A DNA stretch of 64,000 bases from Pyricularia pennisetigena (GCF_004337985.1 NC_043744.1:2578408-2642407); one strand, 5' to 3'. Positions 25,201-36,756 are shown, numbered from the stretch's first letter. Notes: generated by a model from the sequence alone, not told the origin. Program-made: numbers and translations.

Positions 25201-25697
25201 AGAAGATCGACATTGAGGCCATGAAGGCTGCCATGACAGTCGAGGATGTCAAGCAGCACCTGCAGGAGATCATCAAGGCGTCCGCTGAGAAGACGGAAGC
25301 CAAGCCCAAGCCCTTGGAGCTTGAGAGGGGCTTTGCAACAATTCCGCTGCGTGGAATTGACGTGCCTTTCCATTCGACCTTTTTGCGCAGCGGTGTAAAG
25401 CCGTTCAGGTCATTCCTGCTTAAGAAGATCAACAAGACAACCATTGATCCTTCGAAACTTCTCGGGAAGTACATCCCTAACGTGACTGCGAAGCCTTTCG
25501 CACTCACCAAGGAGTACTTTGAGGATGTCTACAAGTTGACCAACTCACCTCGCATTGCTTCGATCCTGGCCAACTGGGAGCAGTACCAGAACGATGACGC
25601 GGTTCCGTCCACCATTGGCCTTGGGGCCAACGGTGCGGGCGAGGTTAACGGCGCGACTGTCGCGAACGGTGCGGAAGAAGCCAACGGAGTCCACTAG
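19277..25697 (+). CDS. FAS1: Fatty acid synthase subunit beta
   Basis: Exons 19277-24479 and 24547-25697, joined over a 67 bp intron inside the malonyl/palmitoyl transferase domain, encode 2117 residues. FAS1 supplies acetyltransferase, enoyl reductase, dehydratase and malonyl/palmitoyl transferase activities and assembles with FAS2. Visible motifs: acetyltransferase Ser-286 in GHSQG; enoyl reductase start [13 protein letters not shown] near residue 605 with the FMN barrel after it; dehydratase His-1595 in [15 protein letters not shown] motif [16 protein letters not shown]; and MPT Ser-1841 in [16 protein letters not shown]. The start chosen is [11 protein letters not shown], the conserved family N-terminus. 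An in-frame ATG at 19199 would add 26 residues that look unrelated. The C-terminus ends in a low-complexity Gly/Ala/Asn/Glu tail. No catalytic residue is missing. Confidence 0.98.
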
Positions 25698-26525
25698 GAG
25701 AGCAAGATGGCTTCGTAAAAGGGAGCAGGCGTTTTATGGGAGGGACAATATAGAAGAAGTTATGATACTTGTGTTATTTTGGGCTGGATCGGCTGGCACA
25801 ACGGGCGTAATTAAATGAAGATACTCTGCGTTGGCTTTGCAGCATCTATGTGGTTTTATTTTTGTTTTTACCTTTATCGTTATTTTATGGTCTGTCATAG
25901 GGTATTTGCAAGCTGGCTTAGATCTTTTTTCAGGGTTGGCGCTGGGAGTGTTGCAACATAGACATGAAATGCTCTTGTTAGTTTATCTTATTTATATTCT
26001 GATTTTTGATTTGTCGTATCAATAGCTTGAGGCAGATTTGGTGTAATCGTCTTGTCACTGTTTGAGGTGGTGGCGGCGGCTGCTGATTTCAGCTGTGCAA
26101 GGTCTCCAAAGCTACACGTAAGCTTCTGATAGCAGATAGTGATACGGTGTGTGCTTATCTCAGAGCAGTAACCCTACAAACAAAACCACCCATAGAAACC
26201 TATTACGCAGCTCAGTAGCGGTTATAACACGCGCGACCCCGCGCGGCATCGGAGATCAACACGTTTCTGAACCCGACCAGATCCATGCGACTTGTTTCAG
26301 TTGACGTGCAGTAGCAATACCACATTGATCAGCAACACACGCACGCTACAAATTCGCAACAACGTAGCAAGCGAGAAAATAACCAACGTCCAATCAGAAA
26401 AGCACGTTGCGATTCGATTGTACGGCGGATCAGTGTAGACATATTACTTCTACATTGTCTTTCTTCATTTTTCTTGTCTTTTTATCTTTAACTTGGTCTG
26501 GAAGGAGGGCTCTGGATAGGAGGGG
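25698..26525. other. Intergenic region
   Basis: FAS1 3' UTR and guanine deaminase promoter. T-rich around 25840-26020, mixed composition afterwards. No gene, RNA or repeat recognised. Confidence 0.6.
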
Positions 26526-28322
26526 ATGGGGGAGCTCCGTCAAAGTATCGCCGCCGGCGCCGCCAGTAGCACCAACAGTAGCGTGCATCTTGACGGGGAA
26601 CAGATGCCATCCCAGCAATCTGCGTGCTGCAACTGTGACCGCAAAATCAATGGCGACGGTGTTCTCACGTCGCGACCTGCAACGGTTGAAACTCCCACGG
26701 GAGGAGACAGCAGGCACAAACTCTTTCTCGGCACATTCATTCACAGTACGTCGCTGGCGGAGCTGAAATATCGCCACAAGGCCGCCATCTGTGTCTCGAA
26801 AGAGGGCACTATCGTCGCGATCGAAGATGAATGTAATCAGGAGAGAGCCGAGGAGGTCCTATTCCCTCGCCTTGGATGGTCTGGAGATGAGGTGGAAGTC
26901 TTTGCTGCGAGTGCGGGACAGTTCCTTTTCCCTGGCTTTATAGGTACGGCAAATTTCTTTTCTTGTCACTCAGGGCTCCTCGCCAAACAAGCAGAGTTTA
27001 TCACGGGGCCCTAATTCCGGGCCTGAGGGGAAGCCATACGCAAAAACAATGAGAAAGCAGAAGCAACCCTCTACTTAACTGGCTGACGAAACCTCACAGA
27101 TACACACATCCATGCACCTCAGTACCCAAACTCCGGCATCTTTGGTAAGTCGACACTGCTTGACTGGTTAACCACCTACACGTTCCCGCTCGAGGCATCG
27201 CTGGCCGACCCCGCCAAGGCACGCCGGGTCTACGGCCGGTGCATCAGCAAGACGCTGGCACATGGCACGACTTGCGCTGCCTACTACGCCACCATCGATG
27301 TTCCGTCAACCAATCTCCTCGCGGACCTGTGCATGGCCGCCGGCCAGAGAGCTCTTGTCGGCAAGGTCTGCATGGATCAACTTAGCCCGGATTGGTACCG
27401 CGAGGAGAGCGACGAAGTTAGCCTACAAGCAGCAAGGGACTCCATCGCCCACATCAGCAAGATCGACCCAGAATTTCAGACCGTTAAGCCAATCATAACG
27501 CCACGTTTCGCACCGAGCTGCTCGGTCGAGCTGTTGAGCGCGCTGGGCAGGCTGCACGCCGAGACAGGGTTGCCCGTACAGACGCACATCAGCGAGAACA
27601 AGGGCGAAATCGAGCTGGTGCGTGAGATGTTTTGCGGGGGAGCCAAAGGCAGTAACTGCGATGTTGTTGAAGATGTCGGGGAGACTTATGCCGGGGTCTA
27701 TGACCGGTACGGACTGCTGACGGACAAGACAATCCTCGCGCACGCGATCCACCTCTCCGAGGCCGAGGCGTCGCTGATCTCCGAGAGAGGCTCCAAGGTC
27801 AGCCACTGTCCGTGCAGCAACAGCTCCATCACTTCGGGCGCCGCCCGGGTCCGCTGGCTGCTGGACAAGGGTATCGAGGTCGGGCTAGGCACCGACGTCA
27901 GTGGCGGGTACTCGCCGTCGATCCTGGACGCGGCGCGTCAGGCACTGCTGGTGAGCCGGCATGTGGCATTGGCGGGGGCGGTCGGCGACCGTTGCGACGA
28001 CTTGGCCAAGTTGTCGGTCGAGGAGGTGCTGCACCTGGCGACGCGGGGCGGGGCGGCCGTGGTAGGGCTGGCGGACCGCGTCGGCGCCTTCGAGGTCGGC
28101 TTCGACTGGGACGCGCAGCTCATCGAGCTCGGCAGCGTCGGGGACGACGGCATGCAGGAGGGCGCCGCGTCGGTCAGCGGCGAGGACAACCACCAGAGCA
28201 ACGTTGACATCTTTGGCTGGGAGACGTGGGAGGAGCGCATTGCCAAGTGGCTATTCAACGGGGACGACAGGAATACAAAGAGGGTCTGGGTGCGCGGTAG
28301 GCTTGTGCATTGGCGAAAGTGA
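26526..28322 (+). CDS. Guanine deaminase (amidohydrolase family)
   Basis: Exons 26526-26943 and 27100-28322 with a 156 bp intron give 546 residues. The enzyme hydrolyses guanine to xanthine and ammonia in purine salvage/catabolism. Splicing rebuilds the metal-binding motif: the last base of exon 1 completes Asp of GFIDTHIHAPQ (His-142 and His-144). Further metal ligands fit the family pattern: QTHISEN near 302, LAHAIHLSE near 353 and GLGTDVSGGYSPS near 404, plus SHCPCSNSSI. The N-terminal strand KLFLGTFIHSTSLAELKYRHKAAICV is typical. The first 60 residues are poorly conserved, so a later start (for example the ATG at 26604) is possible. The 3' half is distinctly G+C-rich compared with FAS1. 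The FAS1 gene upstream is not functionally related. Confidence 0.93.
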
Positions 28323-29618
28323 AAGGGCGTCAATCTGTATGGCTGTTTGGCTTAGTGCAGTGCGAAACAACATTCGAGGTTTTGTTTTCGTATTTTGACT
28401 AGATTTTTGGCACAATGTCATTTCATTTGCCATCCAAACGGTTGTTTCCCTAGGACCGGACAGGATGTGCTGAATAGAATCATCTTGCAGTAACTCTTGA
28501 TTGTGTCCCTGTAATGTCTTGTGACATCCAATACTGTTGCCCTGGTAGGAAAATGAACAAACTAGCCAGAAAACAAGACATTCACGACCCCTAAATAATA
28601 TGCATAATCGGATCTGGATCTCTCCTTCTTGCGGGCTTGCATGAGCCAAGTTCCCAGATCACTGCTACCTACTCAAAGGGGAATGGCCTGCGTAGCATGT
28701 ATATGCTGCTGCATTGTACCTATATGACAGGCATGAGTCGTGGATATGGGGATTGGCCCAGCACGGAGATGATCATAACAAGGTGGATTCTATAGTCTTA
28801 CTTACACTACAGCCTATCAAGATGCCCTTTGCGTAAGTCCTGGAGGGGATCTGTAACTTTTACGCCAAGAGTTTTGCGTTCCGATAACCCGGTCTGCTTA
28901 CTTGACCTCTTTTTGGGGATTTGCTTGGCCCGCAGTTCTCAGTGACATACCCACACACGCACCCCCCTACCTTTCGTGGAATGTTTTCGCCACACCACAT
29001 TTGAGAGTGTCACTAGTGCAACTACTAGACCAGAATTGGGATTATTCCTTTTGGGCCCCGGAATATTTGGGTCTATTATCATGGTTTCAAGCGTGCCATA
29101 GGGACACGAAACGAACGTTCATCTCGACTTCAAAGGGGGACTTCAAATACACGTAAAACTACCAGCAATGTTCCTCATGCGGAAATTGAACACCCGAAGA
29201 CGGTCTAGTGCTATAATGACATGGCTTACCCCATCTTGCATGTCGTTCTGGACTAGACTAAACGGCGAAGATAAATCGAGAGAGGCTAAAGCTGCCAAGG
29301 TTACACTAGCGAGTATACAAGCACCCCTGCATGGTATAGTAAGCTCCAAATACACTGCAACTAAACTAATACTATTGGTAATGTTGCTTGCCTTCCACTT
29401 ACGCATAGCCCAATCCCCAACAGGTTCTGATTTGCGTGCTTAAGAGCAAAGAATTTCTTGGTGTGGATGTCGCACCTATTGCGGGCTGGTCCCCGACATG
29501 ACGGATGTCACTTTTGAGTTGAACAGACGTTTCTCCGAGTAATGGGTTAAATCCCTCAGTGCATCCGCTCGTGGATACTTAAGCCTCGGTCCGTTTCTCG
29601 GTTCACATATCTCTGAGA
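28323..29618. other. Intergenic region
   Basis: About 1.3 kb between the guanine deaminase stop and the monooxygenase leader. Only short unconvincing ORFs are present. No RNA gene or repeat recognised. Confidence 0.6.
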
Positions 29619-29687
29619 ATGAATCGTACTGCTTCACCTCCGGCTTCGCCCACGCCTGGTATCACAGCAGCAACGATAACAAAATGA
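29619..29687 (+). promoter_or_regulatory. Upstream ORF overlapping the monooxygenase start (ATGA)
   Basis: A 22-codon ORF (ATG 29619-29621, TGA 29685-29687) ends inside the start codon of the next ORF: ATG at 29684 and TGA at 29685 share the bases ATGA. This is the geometry of a termination-reinitiation uORF, but it matters only if the transcript begins upstream of 29619, which is not known. Confidence 0.45.
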
Positions 29688-31651
29688 TAGCTTCTGCGAC
29701 AATGTCCGAGGGCGACGGTGTCGTCGATGAGCGCTCTCTACAGGAGCAAGTGGCCAAATACGCCCAAGAGGCTGCCAAACGAATACGTTCCGACGGCGAC
29801 GCCCAGTTTCAGGAGCTGCACAGCAGCGCCGATTCCCGGATCCGCTCACTGGCTGAAGACCCATGGGCCGACCATGCCGCACTTGACGCCGCCACCCCAG
29901 CCCTCAAGGATGGTGACCACGTCAAATTTCTCGTCCTCGGGGCCGGCATAGGTGGTATTCTCAGTGCCGTGCGGCTCCTCCAGAAGGGCTTTGGCAGCGG
30001 CGACATCAGGCTGGTGGACGGGGCGGGAGGTATCGGAGGCACATGGTACTGGAACCGCTACCCCGGCCTGCATTGCGACGTTGAGGCGAGCGTCTACATG
30101 CCGATCCTTGAGGAGATGGACTACATGCCAAGCCGACGGTTCGCGCCGGGTTGCGAGATCCGTGCGTACCTGGAGAACGTGGCGCGGAAGTTTGGGTTCC
30201 AGGATAGCATCATGTACCGCACCCACGTCGACAAGCTGGCTTGGGATGACGAGAAACTCGTCTGGCAGGTGGAGATGACTACCTGCAGGGGTAGTGGCGG
30301 GACGGAGAAACACAACTTACAAGTACAGGCCGACTTCGTCATCCTCGCGGGCGGGATATTCCCCGTGCCCAAGGCACCCAAGCTGGATGGTCTGTCGAGC
30401 TTCGGTGGACAAATGTTTCACACTTCGCGCTGGGACTATAAAGTCACCGGTGGGGGCGGGGATGAGCCATTCCCGGCTCTGGACAAGCTACAAGGCAAAC
30501 GTGTAGGCATAGTGGGCACAGGTGCAACTGCGGTCCAGGTCATCCCGGTGCTGGCTAAACATGCAGCCGAGCTATTTGTTTTCCAGCGTACGCCGTCGCA
30601 GGTATTCGACCGCGGACAGCACGACATGGACCCTGATCAGTGGCGGGAAAAGGTGGCGACTGGCCCAGGGTGGCAGAAGAGGCGACAGGAGAGCAATGCC
30701 CGGTGGATGGCCTCAGGTGGAACGCTGCGCGGGATGGAGGAGAAGCTTGTGGACGACGAGTGGTCAAATTTGGATGGCTGGTGCAGTATCCTGGGAGGAG
30801 GACCTATCCCCCCACCCATGCCGCAAGAAATACCAGAGTACATCGGAAAATTTGTGGCCATGGAGCTGCCCGGCTCGGAGCGCGCCAGGGCGCGGGTTGA
30901 CAGGCTAGTCGAGGATCCTCAGACGGCGGACAAGTTGAAGCACTGGTATCCCACCTGGTGCAAGCGGCCGACGTTCCACGACGAGTACTTACAGACATAC
31001 AACAAATCGCACGTACGCCTGGTGGACACCGACGGAAAAGGCGTAGAGCGTGTCACGGAAAAGGGGGTAGTGGTGGCGGGCACCGAGTATCCCGTGGACG
31101 TGCTCGTGCTGAGCACCGGATACCGAACCCTCGGGGCCTCAGAGCCCTCGCGGCTTGTAGGTCTGGACATCATCGGCCGGGGCGGACAGACCCTGACGCA
31201 GAAGTGGGATGATGCGGCAGCTTCGCTGCACGGCGTCAGCTCGCACGGGTTCCCGAACCTGTTCTGGCTGGGGAACACGCAGGCAGGAACGACGGTCAAC
31301 TTCAGCCACGTGCTGGCGGAGGAGTCGTTGCACATCGCGTACATCATCGGGCAGGCATGTCGAGGCCGTGAGGAACAAAAGGTCGTGGTGGAAGTGACTC
31401 GCGAGGCCGAGGAGGAATGGACGGGTGAGATACTCAAAGGTGCCACTTACGGAGCCGTGGTGGGAGCATGCCCGCCCAGCTTGCTCACTTCAGAAGGGGA
31501 TTTCTTGAAAATGACGCCGGAAGAGGGGCTCAAAAGGGCGAGAGCAAGTCCCTTGTCGCAAGGGCTCCTGGAGTACGTCAGGCGGATCGAGGCGTGGAGG
31601 AATCAAGGTGAGCTGCAGGGTTTGACAATCACGACTTTGCAGAAAAGCTGA
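29684..31651 (+). CDS. Baeyer-Villiger-type flavin-binding monooxygenase
   Basis: One uninterrupted ORF of 655 residues. The family uses FAD and NADPH to insert oxygen next to a ketone, making esters or lactones, or to oxidise heteroatoms. First Rossmann motif LGAGIGGILSAVRLL (about 85-99), the GGTWYWNRYPG motif (118-128), the BVMO fingerprint FGGQMFHTSRW (240-250, with His-246), a second nucleotide motif VGIVGTGATAVQVIP (near 275-290), and LSTGYR toward the C-terminus. About 75 extra N-terminal residues precede the FAD motif, as in several fungal BVMOs. An ATG at 29702 is an alternative start. No polyketide synthase, NRPS or P450 gene lies beside it, so a role in a secondary-metabolite cluster is not supported here. 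The substrate is unknown. Confidence 0.9.
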   Translation: MIASATMSEGDGVVDERSLQEQVAKYAQEAAKRIRSDGDAQFQELHSSADSRIRSLAEDPWADHAALDAATPALKDGDHVKFLVLGAGIGGILSAVRLLQKGFGSGDIRLVDGAGGIGGTWYWNRYPGLHCDVEASVYMPILEEMDYMPSRRFAPGCEIRAYLENVARKFGFQDSIMYRTHVDKLAWDDEKLVWQVEMTTCRGSGGTEKHNLQVQADFVILAGGIFPVPKAPKLDGLSSFGGQMFHTSRWDYKVTGGGGDEPFPALDKLQGKRVGIVGTGATAVQVIPVLAKHAAELFVFQRTPSQVFDRGQHDMDPDQWREKVATGPGWQKRRQESNARWMASGGTLRGMEEKLVDDEWSNLDGWCSILGGGPIPPPMPQEIPEYIGKFVAMELPGSERARARVDRLVEDPQTADKLKHWYPTWCKRPTFHDEYLQTYNKSHVRLVDTDGKGVERVTEKGVVVAGTEYPVDVLVLSTGYRTLGASEPSRLVGLDIIGRGGQTLTQKWDDAAASLHGVSSHGFPNLFWLGNTQAGTTVNFSHVLAEESLHIAYIIGQACRGREEQKVVVEVTREAEEEWTGEILKGATYGAVVGACPPSLLTSEGDFLKMTPEEGLKRARASPLSQGLLEYVRRIEAWRNQGELQGLTITTLQKS

Positions 31652-32031
31652 GGTGAGGCTGGGGTCTAGCATGATTACTGGCCTTTGGCTGGAAATTGGT
31701 TAGTTACCGCATTCGAGTTATTTTTGTCCGACATTAGATCTGCAACCTTCTATGGTGCTTTCTTTGATTGATTTCCTCCATTAGCTCTTGGGTGTGTGAC
31801 AGCAACTTTCTCAGTCAATTACGTAGCATTTTCAAGAGGTCGGAAATACTTAGATCTCCATGGCCTTGTCATCCGATGTTGAGAATCAGTTACATACTAG
31901 AATTGTAGTTACTTTGTGCATCCCAGAGGTGTGATTTTTCCGACGAAAACGCGCACGAGTTGATCAAAGGTGATTGATTGATAACTGAGGCGAGGCGCGG
32001 GTCCCTGAGGGTTTTAGCCTCTGCAGAGCAA

Positions 32032-32090
32032 ATCTAGTCTAGCTAGTTCTAGACAATCCTAGCGGTCTGCGCTAGGGGCGTCTTCCCCAG
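32032..32090. repeat. Cluster of short palindromes/hairpins
   Basis: An imperfect palindrome built from CTAG units (about 32033-32053) is followed by a perfect 7 bp stem, CCTAGCG/CGCTAGG with a 5-base loop (32058-32076), then a GGGG/CCCC stem (about 32075-32088). It may be the end of a mobile element, but no matching partner was found. Confidence 0.45.
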
Positions 32091-32183
32091 TGTTCGCCAG
32101 CGCGCATCAAATCTCATCCAAATCATCAGGCAGCCTCTTAAGGCTGTATTTTAATTGTCGGGTATGCTACTGTGCAACCACGA

Positions 32184-32209
32184 NNNNNNNNNNNNNNNNN
32201 NNNNNNNNN
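32184..32209. other. Assembly gap (26 N)
   Basis: Run of 26 undetermined bases shortly after the hairpin cluster. Confidence 0.98.
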
Positions 32210-32976
32210 ATATGGCGTGTTAATTGTGACTCTCGAACCGGCAATAAGGCTTCGCAGCGCACCGCTCGTTGAGTTTCTGGTCTGTTTCCGGATTCGCACA
32301 GCTACCCCCGGCTCGACACGTATTCGTGTGCGCCTCTAGGAACATCCTGACTCACCACCCCATGCACCCTCCCTGGGTGGGGATTAGACGATTCTAATGG
32401 GCCGGTCACTGTGAAGCACTGCGCGATTGAGGCCTCGCGGGTCTATCCTTTCATGCTTGCATGATTTAGAGTTTTCGGTCTCCGGTGGTAGCAACCAGAA
32501 ACTCTTTGGACAAGGATGATCTTTATGCGATTTCTCCGTGGTTTTCCAACTTGGCCTGCCGGATATGAGATAAATTGTCCGGTGCTCGATGCCGGATAAC
32601 CCATGAGCGGCCAGGTTTCTAGCTGGAGAAGGTATGAAGGAACCCGAAAAGGCGGAGATCAAAGTTTCACTACAGCCAAGCTTTGTTGAGCCAAAAAAAA
32701 ATGAAGAAGCAGGCATGTCGCTGCTCGGAAGCAAAACCGATCAAAATGATATCGAGTGGCATTACCCAAAGGACGCTGAAACAAGAAGCGTTAAAACATT
32801 TTCATACAGCTTGAAGTCCCATACTTCAGCCCTTTAAGTAATAAAGATCCGCAAACGTCTTTGTAGATCAACCTCTGTTCGTCTACATGCGCTCCTGACC
32901 TGACCTTCGGCAGCCTGGTACTATTCACATCACATCCGCTCTTAGGCCCATCACAAACTGGACGCCAGAAAAGAAA

Positions 32977-33945
32977 ATGTACATGACAAGTCTGATGAGC
33001 CATGGCGTTCCGGCAGCGCAGCCGCGATGGCTCACTGGCGTCAAGATTGCCATGATTCTCCTCTCACTCGTTATCGTGGGGCTCTCTGCGTTTGCTATTA
33101 CCATCATCAAAACCTTTGGCGATCGCCGGTTCGCCGGCCCCGGCTCTGCAGCCTTGTTCATCTTCACTGTAGGTATATTGGGTTGTTATGTCCACGGATA
33201 CCTGCTGTTTCCAGTCCCATTGAGTGTGGCCATGCACACCTTCCTGGGATACTACTTACTAACACCACCCGCTTCCATCACAGGCCGTCAAAACTGTGGT
33301 GCTGTACGTCTTTGCCCTCGTGGTAGAGAAGAAGGTGCCTCGTTTCTTCTTCCGCATCCTCTTTGTTGTCTCGTACGGGTTCAGCGTCTTTTTCTGGATC
33401 GCCACCTGGGTGTTTGGTATCAGAATCACGCGGTTTTGGTTCGTCGCTGCGAGTAGGTTCACCGACACCAGCCGGTTTGGTGACCTCGGCGCGAGACTCA
33501 AGAAAGAGGGCGCTGTCATGGCTGCGGTCACGGCCATTTCACTTGTCGTGTCGTGAGTCTTTTCCTTGTCCATCTCCTGCTCACCGTCCTAAAGCAGTAA
33601 AAAGTCATTAACCTGTGGACCTGACAACTTTCTGACCACACTCTTTCCCCCAGGATCTTGACACTCGTCCATATGATATTCTTCGTCAAGGCCTGCAGAA
33701 GGGAGGGGCCAGCAGGGCCCTACGCCCAGCAGGCCGAGCTGGGTCAGTTCCCATACAAAGAAAATGGTCAGCAGGGGCCGCCGATGCCTCCCCAGCAGTA
33801 CCCGTACTATCCCCAGCCGGTATACGGCCAGCAACAGCCCATGTATCCTCCACCGCCACCAGGACAGCAGCAAATGTATCCCCCACCACCGGGCCAGTAC
33901 CCACCGGGGCAATACCAGCCTCCTCCCCATCAAGCAACACAGTGA
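32977..33945 (+). CDS. Four-helix MARVEL-like membrane protein with Pro/Gln/Tyr-rich tail
   Basis: Exons 32977-33168, 33284-33552 and 33654-33945 (introns 115 and 101 bp; donors GTAGGT and GTGAGT) give 250 residues. Four hydrophobic segments are seen: KIAMILLSLVIVGLSAFAIT; one rebuilt across intron 1, AALFIFTAVKTVVLYVFALVV; FFRILFVVSYGFSVFFWIATW; and one rebuilt across intron 2, AAVTAISLVVSILTLVHMIFF. The restoration of two helices exactly at the junctions supports the gene model. The last ~75 residues are hydrophilic and rich in Pro, Gln, Tyr and Gly, likely cytosolic. The topology and the FW..W pattern in helix 3 match fungal MARVEL-domain proteins, which sit in plasma membrane or vesicle membranes. 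Exact role unknown. In-frame ATGs at codons 3 and 7 make the start uncertain by a few residues. Confidence 0.8.
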
Positions 33946-36330
33946 GAGCGGGGATAACATACGTTATCAGGATCAGAATGCTATTTATGTTGGTCCTACA
34001 GGAACGGATTGACGAGAGAGCTGGGAGGGTGCTGCATGTAACAAAATCCCAAAGAACCTTGTTGACTGATAGTCAGCATCATGAGTGTGAGGTTCTCAGT
34101 TCTGTTCTGAAAATACACGAAATTACGATGACCCCAAAGTGTGGTTCAAACATGGACTGATGAAGCTGACGAGAGCGATTGTTGAGCAACATGACAAATC
34201 TTCGGCCCTGTGAATCGGACTCGCTGCGACTACTAACTAGGCTTGATTTCAGGCTGAGATCTTGGGAGCAGTCACTGCTTTAACGGAAGCAACTAAACAA
34301 CACTGTGGTACAGCAATGTCAATTCACACATCCTATTCGAATGTGACAAGCCAAGCGCCACAAGGCTGGAAATATGGTGGTGAGAGTGGCTTGCGTGCTT
34401 GTGGTGGTGATGGAGCTAGTGCTGTTGCCTAAATCTCTGGCTGAGTTACCAATGTGAACCAGAGCTTGAGCTACGTTTTCGGTGTCAAGGTAGTGAAAGT
34501 TGCGGTTTGGTAGATACGGAGAGATGCTCTGGTCGATGGACAAGTTTACAGAACTGGTGTCTCCTCATTGCAAAATTCTAGTGGTGAGTGGTGACAGGAC
34601 ATGTGTATCTTTGGGAAGACGGGTTGTTGCAGGGACCTGGTCATAGGCGAGTAACAAGCAACAGGACTTGGTTGGGGAATGCCTATGTCTCCAAATTGGT
34701 GACACGGAGCTTGGCTGCGTTTGCAAATGCGCTACACTCCATCATCTAGCCAACTCACCCTCTTCGCTTCGGCAAGTTACAAAATTAAATAAATCCAAAC
34801 TTTTATGGTGTTTGAGGCCAAAAACATGGTTTACATCTCACTCTGCACGCAGGCGTGTCTAGTAAAGGTGATTCCGGGGTGATCGTTTTGTCGTTACGTC
34901 AGAACCGGAGAATGGCGAAGACACACCGAAATATATTAATACCTTTTGTTTCCGTCACTCCCGACCTTGGTCTACTTTCCTTGTGATCGATATACCATCT
35001 CTCATATTCCACTATTTTACTTTACCGTTTTGTCCCTTTTTTCTTTTTTTTTTTCTTTTTTTAATTTCTCCTTTGCGATTACTGCCTTTTCATAATCATA
35101 TATGTATTTGGTCACCTCCATCAAAACAGCTCGTCGCTGCGCGATTTTTAAGCCTACCCCGGGACATAATGTTGATTGTTAGACGCATGTAAGCTTACAG
35201 CCATGAATACCAGCTACAGAATGCTTTCTTGCTTAATGCTGCCTCGTAGACTTGGATAATTCTGTGTTGCAAGTCCTACATGTTCCCCTCAAGGTTTACT
35301 ACAGCAACGTTTTTGGGTAAGTCAATAACAAAACAAGGGTTACCGAAAACATGGTACGATATTGAGAGAGCACTAAAAATGCTCGAGAATTCAAAAAGGG
35401 TCGAGCAACTGCTGACAAATTATTCTTTGCTTCAATATCCGCTAGATGCGGGCTTTGAGGAGCGCTGCATTTGGTCCGACATCTAGAGCATGCAGGCAGC
35501 CGGGGTTACCGTGTGCCGACAAGACCGCTGTTTTGCACAGCAAAGACAATTTAGCCTTTGGCTCCCTTCCGTTAATTCTGCCAGATACCGGGTTTGCCAG
35601 ATAGCTCTTGCTCAGTGAGCTATGACGGCCATTCGGAGCGGTCAGAGGAAGAGCTATATCCTCCCCTGCACTTTACTACCGAGTCCTCTTAAGCGACGTA
35701 CAGGGAGCTTCCGCAGTGGTCCAGATTGCAACACCAACTAACTCACCTACCTGGAAACACTAAGCAGAGAGTCGTCAGGTATCACTGAGCTATCAACACA
35801 AGTTGCGGAATGCACGAACGTTGATCAGTTCACTATAATTCTAAAGCATCCATCTAAAAATATGGCCCGGTACAATGCAAGCGAGAAAAAAAAAACACAC
35901 CTTGCTAAAGAGCAAAAGAAAACAGACTCTATAGACGATTCTTTCTTATCCTCAGCTATAGAAGCATGCTGAGAAATCAAAGCCATACTCCTTTCGAAAT
36001 GCCGACCAACCCAAGAAAATCCTGGGTCCCCGTTGATGCAAGGCCTTGCCCGACAAAAAGGTCAGAAGGCTGCCTCGATGTTCAAGTGCAAGACAAAAAA
36101 AAAGAGTCGGGTCCCGATCAGAGCAAAAAGAAAACATATATCGAGTAAAAGTGCTCGACAGAACAAGAACGAAGCTAGAGCAAACTTAAAGGTGAGGTAT
36201 TCATAGGTCAAGAGATCATAAAAAAAAGGGGGCGCTGACCACCCCCATCTCAACGGCAAAAGAAAAGACGATGGTCAAGTGAAGATCAAACACATCCCAG
36301 AGGGGAGTTGATCGCCAAATCAAAAGCAGC
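33946..36330. other. Convergent intergenic region (2.4 kb)
   Basis: Between two convergent stop codons. Only short ORFs. A perfect TTACGTCA occurs at 34894-34901 and a 7 bp hairpin ATAGCTC/GAGCTAT at 35601-35623. No gene or RNA recognised. The right end should hold the bZIP 3' UTR. Confidence 0.55.
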
Positions 36331-36724
36331 TCACACACCAATAAACCTCGCCAACTGGCTACTGAGCTGCGTAATCTTGGCGTGGGCAAGCTCGAGCTCG
36401 GCGCTGAGACACTTATTCTTCTCCTTCTCGAGCTCACACTCCTGGAGGGCACGATCACGGTCCTCGACTTTCTTGCGGCGCGACTTGGCGGCGGCAGCGT
36501 TGTTGATCTGGCGTCGCTTGTAGTTTTTGGCCTGCTGCAGCTTGCGGTTGGCTTCACTCGTCATCTTCTTCTCCTCGGCAGTCATGCCTTCCGGGTAGTA
36601 CAGCGGCGCGAGCTGTCGCGTCTCGAGCTTGCGCAGCTCGTCCTCGGTCAGCGAGTTGATCCAAGGGGCCCACGTGTGCCAAGTCCTCGGCTGGTCGGCA
36701 GATGGCGGTGGGATCTTGAAGCCA

Positions 36725-36756
<32 letters not shown>

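Larger units (their letters stand above)
31652..32976. other. Intergenic region with hairpins and an assembly gap
   Basis: Contains no credible gene. Around 32030-32110 there are several self-complementary stretches, and 26 N occupy 32184-32209. ORFs at 32384-32734 (-) and 32634-32837 (+) have no recognisable domain. Confidence 0.6.

Noticed and set aside
11134..31651. Secondary-metabolite cluster (FAS pair plus monooxygenase)
   Set aside because: The FAS genes have the full length and motifs of primary-metabolism FAS, and no PKS, NRPS, P450 or cluster regulator is nearby.
32384..32837. Overlapping ORFs on both strands downstream of the monooxygenase
   Set aside because: Neither shows a domain, and both fall in a region with hairpins and a gap; mobile-element debris is as likely.
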